The notes under the pieces were generated by a model. The model saw nothing but the letters and a program-made list of their open reading frames with translations. It made no database searches and had not been told where the DNA came from. 64,000 nt of DNA from Shewanella nanhaiensis. GTDB lineage: Bacteria; Pseudomonadota; Gammaproteobacteria; Enterobacterales; Shewanellaceae. This document shows, in pieces, positions 45,130-53,774 of this stretch. A program made the position numbers and the translations under genes. Position 1 is the stretch's first letter; each line of letters starts with the position of its first letter. The stretch spans positions 124,001 to 188,000 of the forward strand of contig NZ_JAHZST010000006.1 of the NCBI RefSeq assembly GCF_019457885.1, written 5' to 3'.

Positions 45130-45275
45130 AAAAAAGCCGCTAAGTAGGTTGGCTACCTAGCGGCAAAAATACCACGATTAACTTGGAGTAAAGCAAGCAT
45201 AAGAAGATGTTTGCTTCCCAGCTAGAATGCGAAATTAGCTCAGTTTCAACAACTGGTCTAAGGAGCAGTTGCCAA
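45130..45275 (-). ncRNA. Putative structured small RNA, copy A
   Basis: On the minus strand the 3' end is an intrinsic terminator: GCCGCTAGG...CTTAGCGGC then T7. Upstream is a block with TTAGACCAGTTGTTG, GCTAATTT, GCATTCTA and GGGAAG. The same order of blocks and the same type of terminator recur at 52429-52586. This conservation between two loci, with no ORF, supports an RNA or a structured repeat. The promoter is not clear; a TATAAC lies near 45303. Confidence 0.4.
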
Positions 45276-45327
45276 TGAGGAGATAAGCGTTTAACTCTCT
45301 GAGTTATATGCAGATAAACATCATTTA

Positions 45328-45359
45328 AAAAGGGCCTAAGCAGTAACTTAGGCCCTTTT
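45328..45359. terminator. Bidirectional terminator at the end of phsABC
   Basis: AAAAGGGCCTAAG pairs perfectly with CTTAGGCCCTTTT, so it reads as a terminator on both strands. It closes the minus-strand phsABC operon 82 bp after the phsC stop. Confidence 0.9.
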
Positions 45360-45440
45360 GAGATGTTTTATTGTGTGTTGCTATCTATTTCCCATCAGAC
45401 TATTTATTGCTCAACAAACTATCTAAGTGTTATCGGCCTT

Positions 45441-46388
45441 TTAGCTGATGTAGCTTTGACCTGCATACACCACAAAGTGTCGCAGCGCTAATACCCCAAG
45501 GATGGTGCTGCATGATACGGTGATCAAGAAGCTCTTGCTGTGACGCCAAGCCTTAGGGGCCAAGGTACTGGCTAATACCGGCACCACTAAGCCAAGCCCC
45601 ACGACCCCAAGCCAGAAAACGCTTGCCCAGGTACCTGTGGTAATTGCAGCCGTTGCCGCTTGCGCCGCTGGCCCTGAGAAGTTTAAGCCAACAAACAGTA
45701 GCACTAGACAGAGGGCTTCATTAAAGGCAACAGGGTACTCGATACGGTGCACCTGCTCGATACAGTCAGACTCCTTCTTGCTGAAGAAGAGGGTCGCGAC
45801 CAAGATATTACCCGCTGAGCCCACTGACATAGCCGATGCCAAAAACAGTGCAGGCAATACCGCAGTGTTTAAAATAGGGTAACTGATAAGCGCCGATAGT
45901 AGGAAACCGGTATAGACGCCCACCCCAAGTGCCAGAGCAAAAATCAACTTATTGAGGCTATTTTCAAGCTGACGACACACCTTGAGCACACCCGCTAACC
46001 AAGGCGCGTATTGCAATACCAGCTTCTCAAATACCAAAGCACTAAACACGAACACCAGTGGAATATAGAGTAGAAGCGCTATCACCCCCCAGGCCATCAC
46101 AGAGGTCAAATTGTAGTTAAGCAAGATATGATAAAACTCAAAAGGTTTGGTCAAATCAAGCACTAACAGCGCCATGCCTAAACAGATCGCAACAGGGCCT
46201 ATCACAGCCGCCGCCTTGATCACAGGTAGTCCCTCGGTGGGCTGGTGGCGACTTTGCTTATACCACTTGAGTCCAATGGCAACCAACATAGAACCTGCCG
46301 AGAGGCCAGCCATAAAGAGATATACCGCGATTATCCAGTTCCACACGACTGGATCGTACTGTTCCATCGAACCCCAGATATTGTTCAT
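45441..46388 (-). CDS. phsC: NrfD/PhsC-family membrane quinol-oxidising subunit
   Basis: A 315-aa integral membrane protein with 8-9 helices, of the NrfD/PsrC family. It oxidises menaquinol and passes electrons to the iron-sulfur subunit. The N-terminus NNIWGSMEQYDPVVWNWIIAVYLFMAGLSAGSM is typical of NrfD proteins. Its start overlaps the phsB stop by 4 bp (ATGA), showing translational coupling. Last gene of the operon, it is followed by a bidirectional terminator. Confidence 0.9.
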   Translation of the reverse strand: MNNIWGSMEQYDPVVWNWIIAVYLFMAGLSAGSMLVAIGLKWYKQSRHQPTEGLPVIKAAAVIGPVAICLGMALLVLDLTKPFEFYHILLNYNLTSVMAWGVIALLLYIPLVFVFSALVFEKLVLQYAPWLAGVLKVCRQLENSLNKLIFALALGVGVYTGFLLSALISYPILNTAVLPALFLASAMSVGSAGNILVATLFFSKKESDCIEQVHRIEYPVAFNEALCLVLLFVGLNFSGPAAQAATAAITTGTWASVFWLGVVGLGLVVPVLASTLAPKAWRHSKSFLITVSCSTILGVLALRHFVVYAGQSYIS

Positions 46389-46963
46389 GCTTTGATCCCT
46401 CCTTTACGGCTAGGAATACGATAGACCCTTGGCTCTGTGCCTAGGTTTACCTTCTGTTGGTAGTTAGGTTTAGTGTCGAGCACCTTGCGCACCTTTGATG
46501 TCAGATCGTTAGCATCACCAAAGACCAGTGCTTGAGTTGGGCAGACGCTGACGCAAGCGGGCTCTTCACCACGGGCTAGTCGAGTGTCTTTACAGAAGTC
46601 ACACTTGTCTGGCACCCGAGTTTCAGGGTTAATAAAGCGCACCTTGTAGGGGCATGCCGCGACGCAATAGAGGCAGCCAACGCACTTCTTCTCGTTAATT
46701 GACACTATGCCGTCGTCGTTGACATAAGCCGCCCCTGTTGGGCAAACCTTGACACAAGGGGCGTTTTCACACTGCTCACATGAGACGCGATTGTACTTAA
46801 AATGCAGGTGGGGGAAGTTGCCGTATGGCCCCTCAATACGTACCTGAATGCGAGTGACCGAGTCAGGCACACTGTTTTCACTGCGGCAAGCCACGTTGCA
46901 GGCTTGGCAGCCGATGCACTTGTTTTCATCGTGCACAAGAACATAACGTTTAGTCATCATCAA
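46385..46963 (-). CDS. phsB: Four-cluster ferredoxin subunit of thiosulfate/polysulfide reductase
   Basis: A 192-aa electron-transfer subunit of the DmsB/PsrB type. Four Cys clusters are visible: CIGCQACNVAC (~16-26), CEQCENAPCVKVCPTGA (~62-78), CVGCLYCVAACPY (~93-105) and CDFCKDTRLARGEEPACVSVCP-like (~114-135), i.e. four [4Fe-4S] centres. It relays electrons from PhsC to the molybdenum centre of PhsA. CGGAG precedes an ATG triplet; the first (46963) is taken as start. It lies 6 bp after phsA. Confidence 0.92.
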   Translation of the reverse strand: MMMTKRYVLVHDENKCIGCQACNVACRSENSVPDSVTRIQVRIEGPYGNFPHLHFKYNRVSCEQCENAPCVKVCPTGAAYVNDDGIVSINEKKCVGCLYCVAACPYKVRFINPETRVPDKCDFCKDTRLARGEEPACVSVCPTQALVFGDANDLTSKVRKVLDTKPNYQQKVNLGTEPRVYRIPSRKGGIKA

Positions 46964-46969
46964 CTCCGA

Positions 46970-49246
46970 TTAAATCTTGGCTATCTTGACCCCGGTAGTA
47001 TGTAAATTCATACCTGTAACCGGAGACGTAACATGGGGTAGTAGATTGCCGCAATGCACACCTTTACCTGTGGCGCGAGCAAGTTCTTTGTTTTTAGAGC
47101 CAAAGCCCATATAGGCGAATACTGTATCGGGACGAATACCTGGGGTGATCAGAGCGTGGCCCTCCTCACTGCCAGTCTCGTTGTAAATTCGAATGGCATC
47201 ACCGCTGGAGATATTGAGTAATCCCGCTGTGACAGGATGGATCCATAGGGCGTTATCTGACATTAGGTTGGCCAGCATAGGGACATTTTGAGTGCCAGAG
47301 TTGGTATGTACCGCCACCTTTCCCTGAATAAAAAACAGCTCGTCGGCTTTCTTCATGGTGACTTCACGGTAGCGAATCACGCCCCGTCCCGGCGCCATCT
47401 TCTCCACTTTGTCGGAGCTCAGTTCAATCTTGCCCGATGGGGTTTTGAATTTGAGTTGGCTGGCATAGGTGCCATCCTCATCAAGGGCTTTAGCGTTCGG
47501 GTAGGTCTCGACAAATGTTTTAACCATTTCCCGCTCACGCAACATGAGTGGTTTGCCATAACTGACCCAGCCATCTTGCTTAATCTTTTTTAGCAGTGGC
47601 ATATCTCGGTTAACTTGGAAAAGCTGTAGGCTCTCCATATTTTGCCAAGGGAAGAACTCTCCTTGCCCCAGTTTATCCGCAAGCTCTTTCCAGATAAGCC
47701 AGCTAGGCTTAGTGTCGCCTATGGTCTCAACGACTCGTTGGCGTACATAATAGGCCGGGCTCTTACCTGATTTATCGGCTATCTCTTCATCACGCTCAAG
47801 GTAGGTCGATTCAGGCAGGAAGATATCGGCATAGGCGGCACTCTCACTGATATAGATGTCGCAAGCGACAACGAAATCGAGCTTTTGCAGGGTTTTAGCT
47901 ATTCGGGCTCTGTCTGTCATGGTCTGCATTGGATTGGTACGGCTCATCACCCAAGCGTGTAACTGATAGGGCACAGCGTCGAGTGTGGCATCGAGGATCG
48001 TTTGGTAGATCCCCCCAGATGACCAGAGTAGTGAATACTGCTCATCGACCATATCGATGCGCTTAGCCTCAATTTTTGGCATCCCTTCAACGCCGGGTTT
48101 GGCCAGTGTTGGTGCAACTTTTTCACCGGCAAACTTATTGTAGTTCGCGGCTTTTTTCCCAAAGTACAACCCCCCTTTACGCTCAATATTACCGATAAGG
48201 ATGTTGGCAGCGTACAGGGCGCGGCGCATCTCAAACTCTTCGGTGGTGAAGGAAGATCTGTGGCCAAAGTCCACCATGGCATGGGGAGCGGCGGCTGCAT
48301 ATTCGTGGGTAATTCGGCGAATATCTTCAGCGGGCACATCGCTGACAGATTCGGCCCACTCAGGCGTGTACGCCTTAACCTCTTTAGCAAAGGCTTCAAA
48401 GCCAGAAACATATTGAGCGACAAAGGCTTTATCGTATAGGTCATCTTCAATCAGAACATGACATATGGCCAGTGCAACCGCGACATCGGTACCTGGCTTG
48501 ATGGCATACCACTCATCGGCTTTATCGGCCACGATGGAGAATCTTGGCTCAAATACTACCAGCTTAGCCCCTTGCTCCATCTGAGCATTCATCATGCCTC
48601 TAGTTTCAGACATATTGATGCCTTCATAGAGGTTATGACCAAAGTTTATGATGTACTTAGAGTGACTTAAGTCGCGCTTGATCTTACTGCCAAAGATGGC
48701 TTTTGCAGCGACCACATAACCCGCCGGACAGGTGGATGCGTGGGTAAAGGTATTTGGGCTGCCAAAGGCTTTAGCCAGATGAAATAGGTGACCTGAGAGT
48801 GAGCCTGACTTTGAGGAAAATGCAACGCTTTGAGCACCATGTTGAGCTTTTATACGGTTAAGGTTCTTGGCTATGGTGGCGTAAGCTTCATCCCACTCAA
48901 TCTCTTCCCATTTGCCCTCACCACGTTCGCCGACTCGCTTTAATGGCTTAACGATTCTTTGCTTATCATAAAGTTGGCTGTGACCTGCGCCACCGCGAGC
49001 ACATACCGCACCGCCGAATGACTTTGCCTTGCTATTGCCGAGGATCGACAGATTCTTGCCATTAACAACCCGTGCAGAGATGGGGCAGCGAGTGGAGCAC
49101 ATCTCACAGATACTTGCGATAGATTCTGCGCTGCCTTGGAGCTCAGTCTGTCCGAGTGCAGCTAAAGAACCCGGTAAGGTCGCAAATACACAACCTGCTG
49201 TACCTGCTCCGGCTCCTTTGATGAAAGTTCGCCGATCTAGTTTCAT
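46970..49246 (-). CDS. phsA: Molybdopterin catalytic subunit of thiosulfate/polysulfide reductase
   Basis: A 758-aa periplasmic bis-MGD enzyme. A twin-arginine signal begins MKLDRRTFIKG. The N-terminal [4Fe-4S] ligands are C47, C50, C54 and C82, and the molybdenum-coordinating Cys is C173 in ASTCPAG. The set and gene order (A-B-C with NrfD membrane anchor) fit PhsABC/PsrABC, which reduce thiosulfate or polysulfide/sulfur. I favour thiosulfate because the adjacent regulators are of the ThsSR type. GGGAGA precedes the ATG. The promoter region (49247-49558) carries two identical palindromes. Polysulfide as substrate remains possible. Confidence 0.9.
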   Translation of the reverse strand: MKLDRRTFIKGAGAGTAGCVFATLPGSLAALGQTELQGSAESIASICEMCSTRCPISARVVNGKNLSILGNSKAKSFGGAVCARGGAGHSQLYDKQRIVKPLKRVGERGEGKWEEIEWDEAYATIAKNLNRIKAQHGAQSVAFSSKSGSLSGHLFHLAKAFGSPNTFTHASTCPAGYVVAAKAIFGSKIKRDLSHSKYIINFGHNLYEGINMSETRGMMNAQMEQGAKLVVFEPRFSIVADKADEWYAIKPGTDVAVALAICHVLIEDDLYDKAFVAQYVSGFEAFAKEVKAYTPEWAESVSDVPAEDIRRITHEYAAAAPHAMVDFGHRSSFTTEEFEMRRALYAANILIGNIERKGGLYFGKKAANYNKFAGEKVAPTLAKPGVEGMPKIEAKRIDMVDEQYSLLWSSGGIYQTILDATLDAVPYQLHAWVMSRTNPMQTMTDRARIAKTLQKLDFVVACDIYISESAAYADIFLPESTYLERDEEIADKSGKSPAYYVRQRVVETIGDTKPSWLIWKELADKLGQGEFFPWQNMESLQLFQVNRDMPLLKKIKQDGWVSYGKPLMLREREMVKTFVETYPNAKALDEDGTYASQLKFKTPSGKIELSSDKVEKMAPGRGVIRYREVTMKKADELFFIQGKVAVHTNSGTQNVPMLANLMSDNALWIHPVTAGLLNISSGDAIRIYNETGSEEGHALITPGIRPDTVFAYMGFGSKNKELARATGKGVHCGNLLPHVTSPVTGMNLHTTGVKIAKI

Positions 49247-49372
49247 GGTAATTCTCCCAGTGACATTGATTCCTCAGGTGTATCTGGCGCCGTTGCCAGC
49301 TCTCGATTGCAGCGCGACCGAGTTATTCCTAAGGTTTTCATCATTGTCAGTGAGGAGGTGAGGGATGGATAT

Positions 49373-49386
49373 TGTGGTAAACCACA
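49373..49386. promoter_or_regulatory. Palindromic operator 1 (TGTGGTAAACCACA)
   Basis: A perfect 6-2-6 palindrome, ~127 bp upstream of the phsA start on the minus strand. It sits in the identical 17-bp context ATTGTGGTAAACCACAT as operator 2. Candidate response-regulator (ThsR) site by position. Confidence 0.65.
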
Positions 49387-49466
49387 TACCGTTAGGCCGT
49401 TAATGGAGTTTGTGAACGGCTTCACAGTTCAAAATTAGACCATCATAATCAAGCTGCGCTGTATAT

Positions 49467-49480
49467 TGTGGTAAACCACA
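49467..49480. promoter_or_regulatory. Palindromic operator 2 (TGTGGTAAACCACA)
   Basis: An exact second copy, 94 bp (about nine helical turns) further upstream, so both sites would face the same side of the DNA. Confidence 0.65.
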
Positions 49481-49558
49481 TGGGGGATTTTTTATTCAAT
49501 AAATGAGCGATAGCTTCCAATACTGAGCGCAGTTATGCGCCAGTACAGGATTTAAATA

Positions 49559-51343
49559 TTAGATCTCTAGCGGGTACTCGCTGCCTCTTTTTTTCAAGCT
49601 GAGTAGGGCAACACAGCCAGATTCAGTACCATTTCGGTTACTCAGGGAGAAGTGCCCACCATGCTCCTTTATCACCTGATCGCAGATAGCTAGTCCCAGT
49701 CCTAACCCATCGGCTTTTGTGGTGTAGAAGGTGGCCTTTAAGGTGTCTGAGTCAACCTTAAGGCCGGGGCCATTATCCTTGATATAGATGTTGACCTGAT
49801 ACTCTTTGAAATCCAGCTCTAGGGTTATTTTTCCTTGATGCTTACTAGGAGGCTCAGTCATGGCATCGACACTGTTTTTAATCAGATTGATTAACACCTG
49901 CAGTAGGCCGACTTTATCTGCGGTGATAAAAAACGGCTCACCGTTAATTTTTGTCGTTACCTCAATATCACGTCTTGTCAGCTCTAACCTCAGCAGGGCG
50001 ATACTCTCCTCTACCAAGGTTAAAATATTCACATCCTGCATCACAGCTTCCCGCCGCTTTAACAGGCCTCTAATTCTGTGTACTACTTCACCCGCTCGGG
50101 TGGATTGCTTATGTATCTTCTCCAAGAGTTCGATAGTGGCTTGAACATCGCTTTGCTGATTTTGCTGCAGCCGTATAATTCCACCTTCGCTATAACTGGT
50201 GATGGCGGCGATGGGTTGATTTATCTCGTGGGCAAGGCCTGCACCAATCTCACCGATAATGGAGGCACTCTGTAACCGCTCCAGTGCAACGGCTTGCTGC
50301 TTTAACTGCCTTTCTGTCGCGATAAGTGACTCGCTTTTTTGATGGAAGCGATATTCAATCCACAGGTGATAGATGGTGGCGACTAGAAAGATAAAAATCG
50401 CGAAAATTCCCCAGTGACGATTGTCCTTTAGCCAGTTTTGCACCGTCTCCCAGCGGCTAGCGCTGCTCTCCTTTAGATGCAGATCGCTAAAGAGTTGGAT
50501 CACGGCCAATTGACTGATCGGCGAGGTCCAGCCCATTAGCTGGGCTTTTACCGCCGCCGGATGTTCGCTGGGAAGCTTCATTAAAGCCTGAGTGATCTTC
50601 TTGCTCAAACCAATATCAACACTCTCACTGGCAGCAAAAGACCAGTTGGGATAGAGGTGGGTACTGCACTGACAGTCAAACCCCTCCGGCCGACTGGGAT
50701 TGATGATGCGGTAATCGGCCGCCTTGATAAGCCCGCGTGCAATCATATCCTCAAGGGTACAAAGTGGCGTGATAGCCGCATCGACATTGCCGTCGCGAAC
50801 TTGATAGAGCAGAGGGTCGAGGGGAAAACCTAGAAACTTCACCTCACCAAAATAGTTATCAGGCTCCATGCCGAGTCGATGCATCAAGCCAACCGTTGCT
50901 TGGTATCCGCCTAAAGCATGGGGATCACTGGCTGCAACTACTTTGCCTTTAAGATCATACAGGGTGCGATAATCGCTATCGGCTTTGACGATAATGGCGG
51001 AGCCGATGGCTGAGGTGGTGCCATTGTGACGACGTGTACGCATGGTCGCCAACCATGACAGGGGGTATTGATTCGAAAGATACAGATATTGGCCAGGGTT
51101 TGTGATGATAAATTGGATCTGGCCAAGCTCCATGGCTAAATTTAGCGCCTCGAAGTTCCCAGGGTAGACATTAAAATGGGTATTAGGAACCTGCTGATTT
51201 AGGTATTCCATCATAGGCGTCCAGCGCTCTATGGCCTGTTGATGTCCCCAGTTAGCCAATACCCCAACATAAAGTTGCTGGGGTTTAGCCCATGCAGAAC
51301 AAGTGCAAAGCAGAGCTAAAATGCATAATAGGATCCGGTACAC
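49559..51343 (-). CDS. thsS: ThsS-like membrane sensor histidine kinase (thiosulfate/tetrathionate sensor)
   Basis: A 594-aa sensor. The signal peptide is ~1-19. A PhnD/periplasmic-binding-like sensing domain spans ~22-285, as in TtrS. One TM helix (~311-328) follows, then a HisKA domain with phospho-acceptor H372 in GLAHEINQPIAA. The HATPase domain has NLIKNSVDAM (N box), KDNGPGL (G1) and ADGLGLGLAIC (G2). Together with the adjacent FixJ/LuxR-type regulator and phsABC it resembles ThsS of the thiosulfate-sensing ThsSR pair described from Shewanella halifaxensis; TtrS (tetrathionate) is the close alternative. It is transcribed divergently from thsR and in the same direction as phsA. Confidence 0.85.
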   Translation of the reverse strand: MYRILLCILALLCTCSAWAKPQQLYVGVLANWGHQQAIERWTPMMEYLNQQVPNTHFNVYPGNFEALNLAMELGQIQFIITNPGQYLYLSNQYPLSWLATMRTRRHNGTTSAIGSAIIVKADSDYRTLYDLKGKVVAASDPHALGGYQATVGLMHRLGMEPDNYFGEVKFLGFPLDPLLYQVRDGNVDAAITPLCTLEDMIARGLIKAADYRIINPSRPEGFDCQCSTHLYPNWSFAASESVDIGLSKKITQALMKLPSEHPAAVKAQLMGWTSPISQLAVIQLFSDLHLKESSASRWETVQNWLKDNRHWGIFAIFIFLVATIYHLWIEYRFHQKSESLIATERQLKQQAVALERLQSASIIGEIGAGLAHEINQPIAAITSYSEGGIIRLQQNQQSDVQATIELLEKIHKQSTRAGEVVHRIRGLLKRREAVMQDVNILTLVEESIALLRLELTRRDIEVTTKINGEPFFITADKVGLLQVLINLIKNSVDAMTEPPSKHQGKITLELDFKEYQVNIYIKDNGPGLKVDSDTLKATFYTTKADGLGLGLAICDQVIKEHGGHFSLSNRNGTESGCVALLSLKKRGSEYPLEI

Positions 51344-51364
51344 CTTGAGTTCCTTAGTGAGTTT

Positions 51365-51413
51365 TACCTTATCGACTTATTACAAGTACAAGCGTGTGAG
51401 AGTCGATAAGGTA
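51365..51413. promoter_or_regulatory. 13-bp perfect inverted repeat in the thsS-thsR gap
   Basis: TACCTTATCGACT (51365-51377) and AGTCGATAAGGTA (51401-51413) are exact inverted repeats 23 bp apart, between the divergent thsS and thsR starts. They could be paired operator half-sites or a leader hairpin. They do not match the phsA palindromes. Confidence 0.55.
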
Positions 51414-51540
51414 GCGAATGTTGATATAGCGCCAGCTTACGTTAGGCCGTTGAGATCCCTGCGTGATGTAATTCATGCTTTATAGAAAATAGTTCGCGTA
51501 AAGGCCGAAACTGAGATATTTATCATCTAAACACAGCGAG

Positions 51541-52170
51541 ATGAAGAGAACCTCAGTGGATCAACTCAATCAAGGGCCTGTCTACCTTGTCGATGATGAT
51601 GAAGCCATTATCGATGCCATCAGCTTCCTGATGGACAGCTACGGCTACCCGATAATCACTTTTAACTCTGGGGAACAGTTCCTAGAAAAAGTTGACCTGT
51701 CTCAGCCAGGTTGCGTGATCTTAGATGCTCGAATGCCGGGACTGGCGGGGCCACAAGTACAGCAGTTACTTTGCCAAGCCAAAAGCCCACTGGCGATCAT
51801 CTTTTTAACGGGTCACGGCGATGTGCCTATGGCGGTTGATGCTTTTAAAAATGGCGCCTTTGATTTTTTTCAAAAGCCGGTTCAGGGCAGTGTGTTATCT
51901 CAATCTATCGCCAAAGGCCTAGCTTATAGTGAACGACAACATTGGAAGCTGAAGCATCAGGCGTTAATCAACACCTTATCTGAGCGTGAAGCCCAAATAT
52001 TCCAACTCATCATTGCCGGTAACACCAATAAGCAGATGGCAAATGAGCTCTGTGTCGCTATTCGTACTATCGAGGTACACAGGGCGAAACTCATGACAAA
52101 ATTGGGTGTTAGTAACTTAGCTGAACTCGTCAAGCTAGCGCCACTATTGGCCGATAAGAGTGAGAGCTGA
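51541..52170 (+). CDS. thsR: ThsR-like response regulator (FixJ/LuxR type)
   Basis: A 209-aa two-domain regulator. The receiver domain has the acidic pocket VDDDE (~17-21), phospho-acceptor D62 in ILDARMPG, and FLTGHGD and FQKP for the Thr and Lys. A LuxR-type HTH spans ~145-205 (LSEREAQIFQLIIAGNTNKQMANEL, IRTIEVHRAKLMTKLG). It is the cognate of the adjacent kinase and probably binds the phsA promoter palindromes. The Shine-Dalgarno is weak. A small stem AGGGCG/CGCCCT right after the stop may act as terminator. Confidence 0.88.
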   Translation: MKRTSVDQLNQGPVYLVDDDEAIIDAISFLMDSYGYPIITFNSGEQFLEKVDLSQPGCVILDARMPGLAGPQVQQLLCQAKSPLAIIFLTGHGDVPMAVDAFKNGAFDFFQKPVQGSVLSQSIAKGLAYSERQHWKLKHQALINTLSEREAQIFQLIIAGNTNKQMANELCVAIRTIEVHRAKLMTKLGVSNLAELVKLAPLLADKSES

Positions 52171-52189
52171 GAAGGGCGGGCTTCGCCCT

Positions 52190-52285
52190 GCTAGGACGCT
52201 GTGCTTCGAGGGCGTTCGCAAGCTCACTGCTAGGACGCTTCGCTTCGAGGTCGTTCGCAAGCTCACTGCTAGAACGCTTCGCTTA
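52190..52285. repeat. 39-bp tandem repeat (two full units plus partial third)
   Basis: Units start GCTAGGACGCT at 52190 and 52229, and GCTAGAACGCT at 52268. Each full unit ends GTTCGCAAGCTCACT. A related array occurs at 53088-53160. Confidence 0.8.
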
Positions 52286-52319
52286 CAATGAAAAACCAAG
52301 CTGAATATTTGTCATTGCC

Positions 52320-52346
52320 GTCATCCCGGGCTTGTTCCGGGATCCA
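52320..52346. repeat. GTCAT...ATCCA palindromic repeat, copy 2
   Basis: A REP-like unit with stem CCCGG...CCGGG between GTCAT and ATCCA ends. It is followed by TTG as in copy 3. Confidence 0.75.
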
Positions 52347-52428
52347 TTGTCTTAAGGCGGGGTTTTCCTGTAAGGGCTGCCAGCGTCCCACTAGAACACT
52401 TTGTTGAGAGTGAATATCTTCTTAAAGA

Positions 52429-52586
52429 AAAAGCCGCTAAGTTGGGATAGTAAACTTAGCGGCAAGGACCAGCTTTAACGCATAACAGTAGCCATAACTG
52501 TAAAGTAAGGTTAAGGGATACTTACTTCCCCTTTAGAATGCTAAATCAGCGGTTGCTGAACAACTGTCCTAAAGGATAGTGGGGGG
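52429..52586 (-). ncRNA. Putative structured small RNA, copy B
   Basis: On the minus strand it ends in GCCGCTAAG...CTTAGCGGC followed by T5. Upstream it shares with copy A the blocks TTAGGACAGTTGTTCAG, GCATTCTA and GGGGAAGTAAG in the same order and at similar spacing. There is no ORF. It could alternatively be a palindrome-ended dispersed repeat. Confidence 0.4.
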
Positions 52587-53068
52587 AAATCGACTCACTT
52601 CTGAGTCGTTTCTATTGTGATTTCTAAACTGGAGTGGAGGGCTTTACTTTGTCAGTGACGAAAAGGCCATAATATAAATATGGATAATCTATAACGCTGT
52701 TTTGTTTGGTAATATTGGTCAATTCCTTTATAAAATCCTGTTTTAAGGTATGAATCTCTATTTACCTATGACTATTTGAAAGAATTGCTAGTTTAGCTAT
52801 TGCTTAAGTTATTGTAATCTATGTACTAATGATATTTGAGGTTTTTAACTAATCAGTAAAATTACTGATAGACATATTGTATACATGTCGTTATATTCAT
52901 GACCAACAAGGATGAGTCCCAATACCTTCATGGTCTTCGGCGGACACTTGCATCTGGGACGATGTATCAATCTGTATTCATTTGATATTTATCACTACGC
53001 ACCCCATATGCAGGTGTTCCTCTCCTTGTTGTCCAAATTCTTTTAAAGCTGAAAGGGCGGTTAGTAAA

Positions 53069-53250
53069 GCTGAGAAGGGCGGGCTTCGCCCTACTAGGAC
53101 GGCACTGCGTGCCTACGAGGTCGTTCGCAAGCTCACTGCTAGGACGCTGCGCTGCGAGAAAATGCTGAGATAAAATCTTACTTGAGTACGGAACGCGTTG
53201 CTTACGGAATAGCCTTTGGCTACAGGAACGCTTCGCTTACAGTAAAAGCA
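53069..53250. repeat. Second CTAGGACG/TTCGCAAGCTCACT repeat block
   Basis: It opens with GCTGAGAAGGGCGGGCTTCG, identical to the block after thsR, and repeats GAGGTCGTTCGCAAGCTCAC. Further degenerate GAACGCTTCGCTTAC units follow. Confidence 0.75.
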
Positions 53251-53272
53251 AAACTGAGCATTTGCCACTGCC

Positions 53273-53299
53273 GTCATCCCGGGCTTGTTACGGGATCCA
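53273..53299. repeat. GTCAT...ATCCA palindromic repeat, copy 3
   Basis: Differs from copy 2 by one base in the loop-side arm (TTACGGG for TTCCGGG), with the same GTCATCCCGGGCTTG start. Confidence 0.75.
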
Positions 53300-53774
53300 T
53301 TGTTTTGAAGTTGAGAGGGCGTGCTTCGCTTTGCTAGAACGTTGTGCTGCGAGTGAAATATTTATTTTTAGTTTGTTGCTTCTCTCCGCGTTCTTCGTGT
53401 CCTCTGTGGTGAGTCGCTTTCATCTTGCGATCTTCTAGCACAGAGGCGAGCTACGAGTGAAATCCTTAGGCAAAAGAGCTATCTCACCACAGAGCGCTTC
53501 GCTGCACAGAGTTAACGGAGAAGAGCTGGAGAAAATCAAAGGAATTTGATGGTGTAAAAATGTGGCTATTTTGTTTTTTAAGCTATCCCTTACTAGAGGT
53601 TAAGTTATCTGACTTGGCTATTTCATGATGAGAATAATATGGGATAGCTTTTATGACTTTAGCTCATCGAATATAGACTTTAGTGGGGAAAAGTTAGAGC
53701 TACTCCTTCTAGATTAAAGATAAAAAGAGGGCGTAAATGTGCTCTTTTTATCTTCTTGGAAGGAACGTATCCGT

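Larger units (their letters stand above)
49247..49558. promoter_or_regulatory. phsA promoter region with paired operators
   Basis: The 312-bp gap between thsS stop and phsA start. It contains two copies of the palindrome TGTGGTAAACCACA, 94 bp apart, each preceded by ATAT or GATAT, and a CGTTAGGCCGTT element that also occurs upstream of thsR. This should be the ThsR-controlled promoter of phsABC. Confidence 0.65.
52171..53774. other. 1.6-kb repeat-rich gene desert
   Basis: No gene could be supported. From left to right: a GGGCG hairpin and a 39-bp tandem repeat (52190-52285), a GTCAT...ATCCA palindrome (52320-52346), putative RNA copy B (52429-52586, minus), an AT-rich stretch, a second copy of the CTAGGACG/GTTCGCAAGCTCACT repeat block (53069-53250), another GTCAT...ATCCA palindrome (53273-53299), and a CACCACAGAG/CTCTGTGGTG inverted-repeat pair (53400-53520). 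Confidence 0.6.

Noticed and set aside
52982..53173. 63-codon plus-strand ORF in the repeat desert
   Set aside because: It runs into the GTTCGCAAGCTCACT repeat block and has no start signal.
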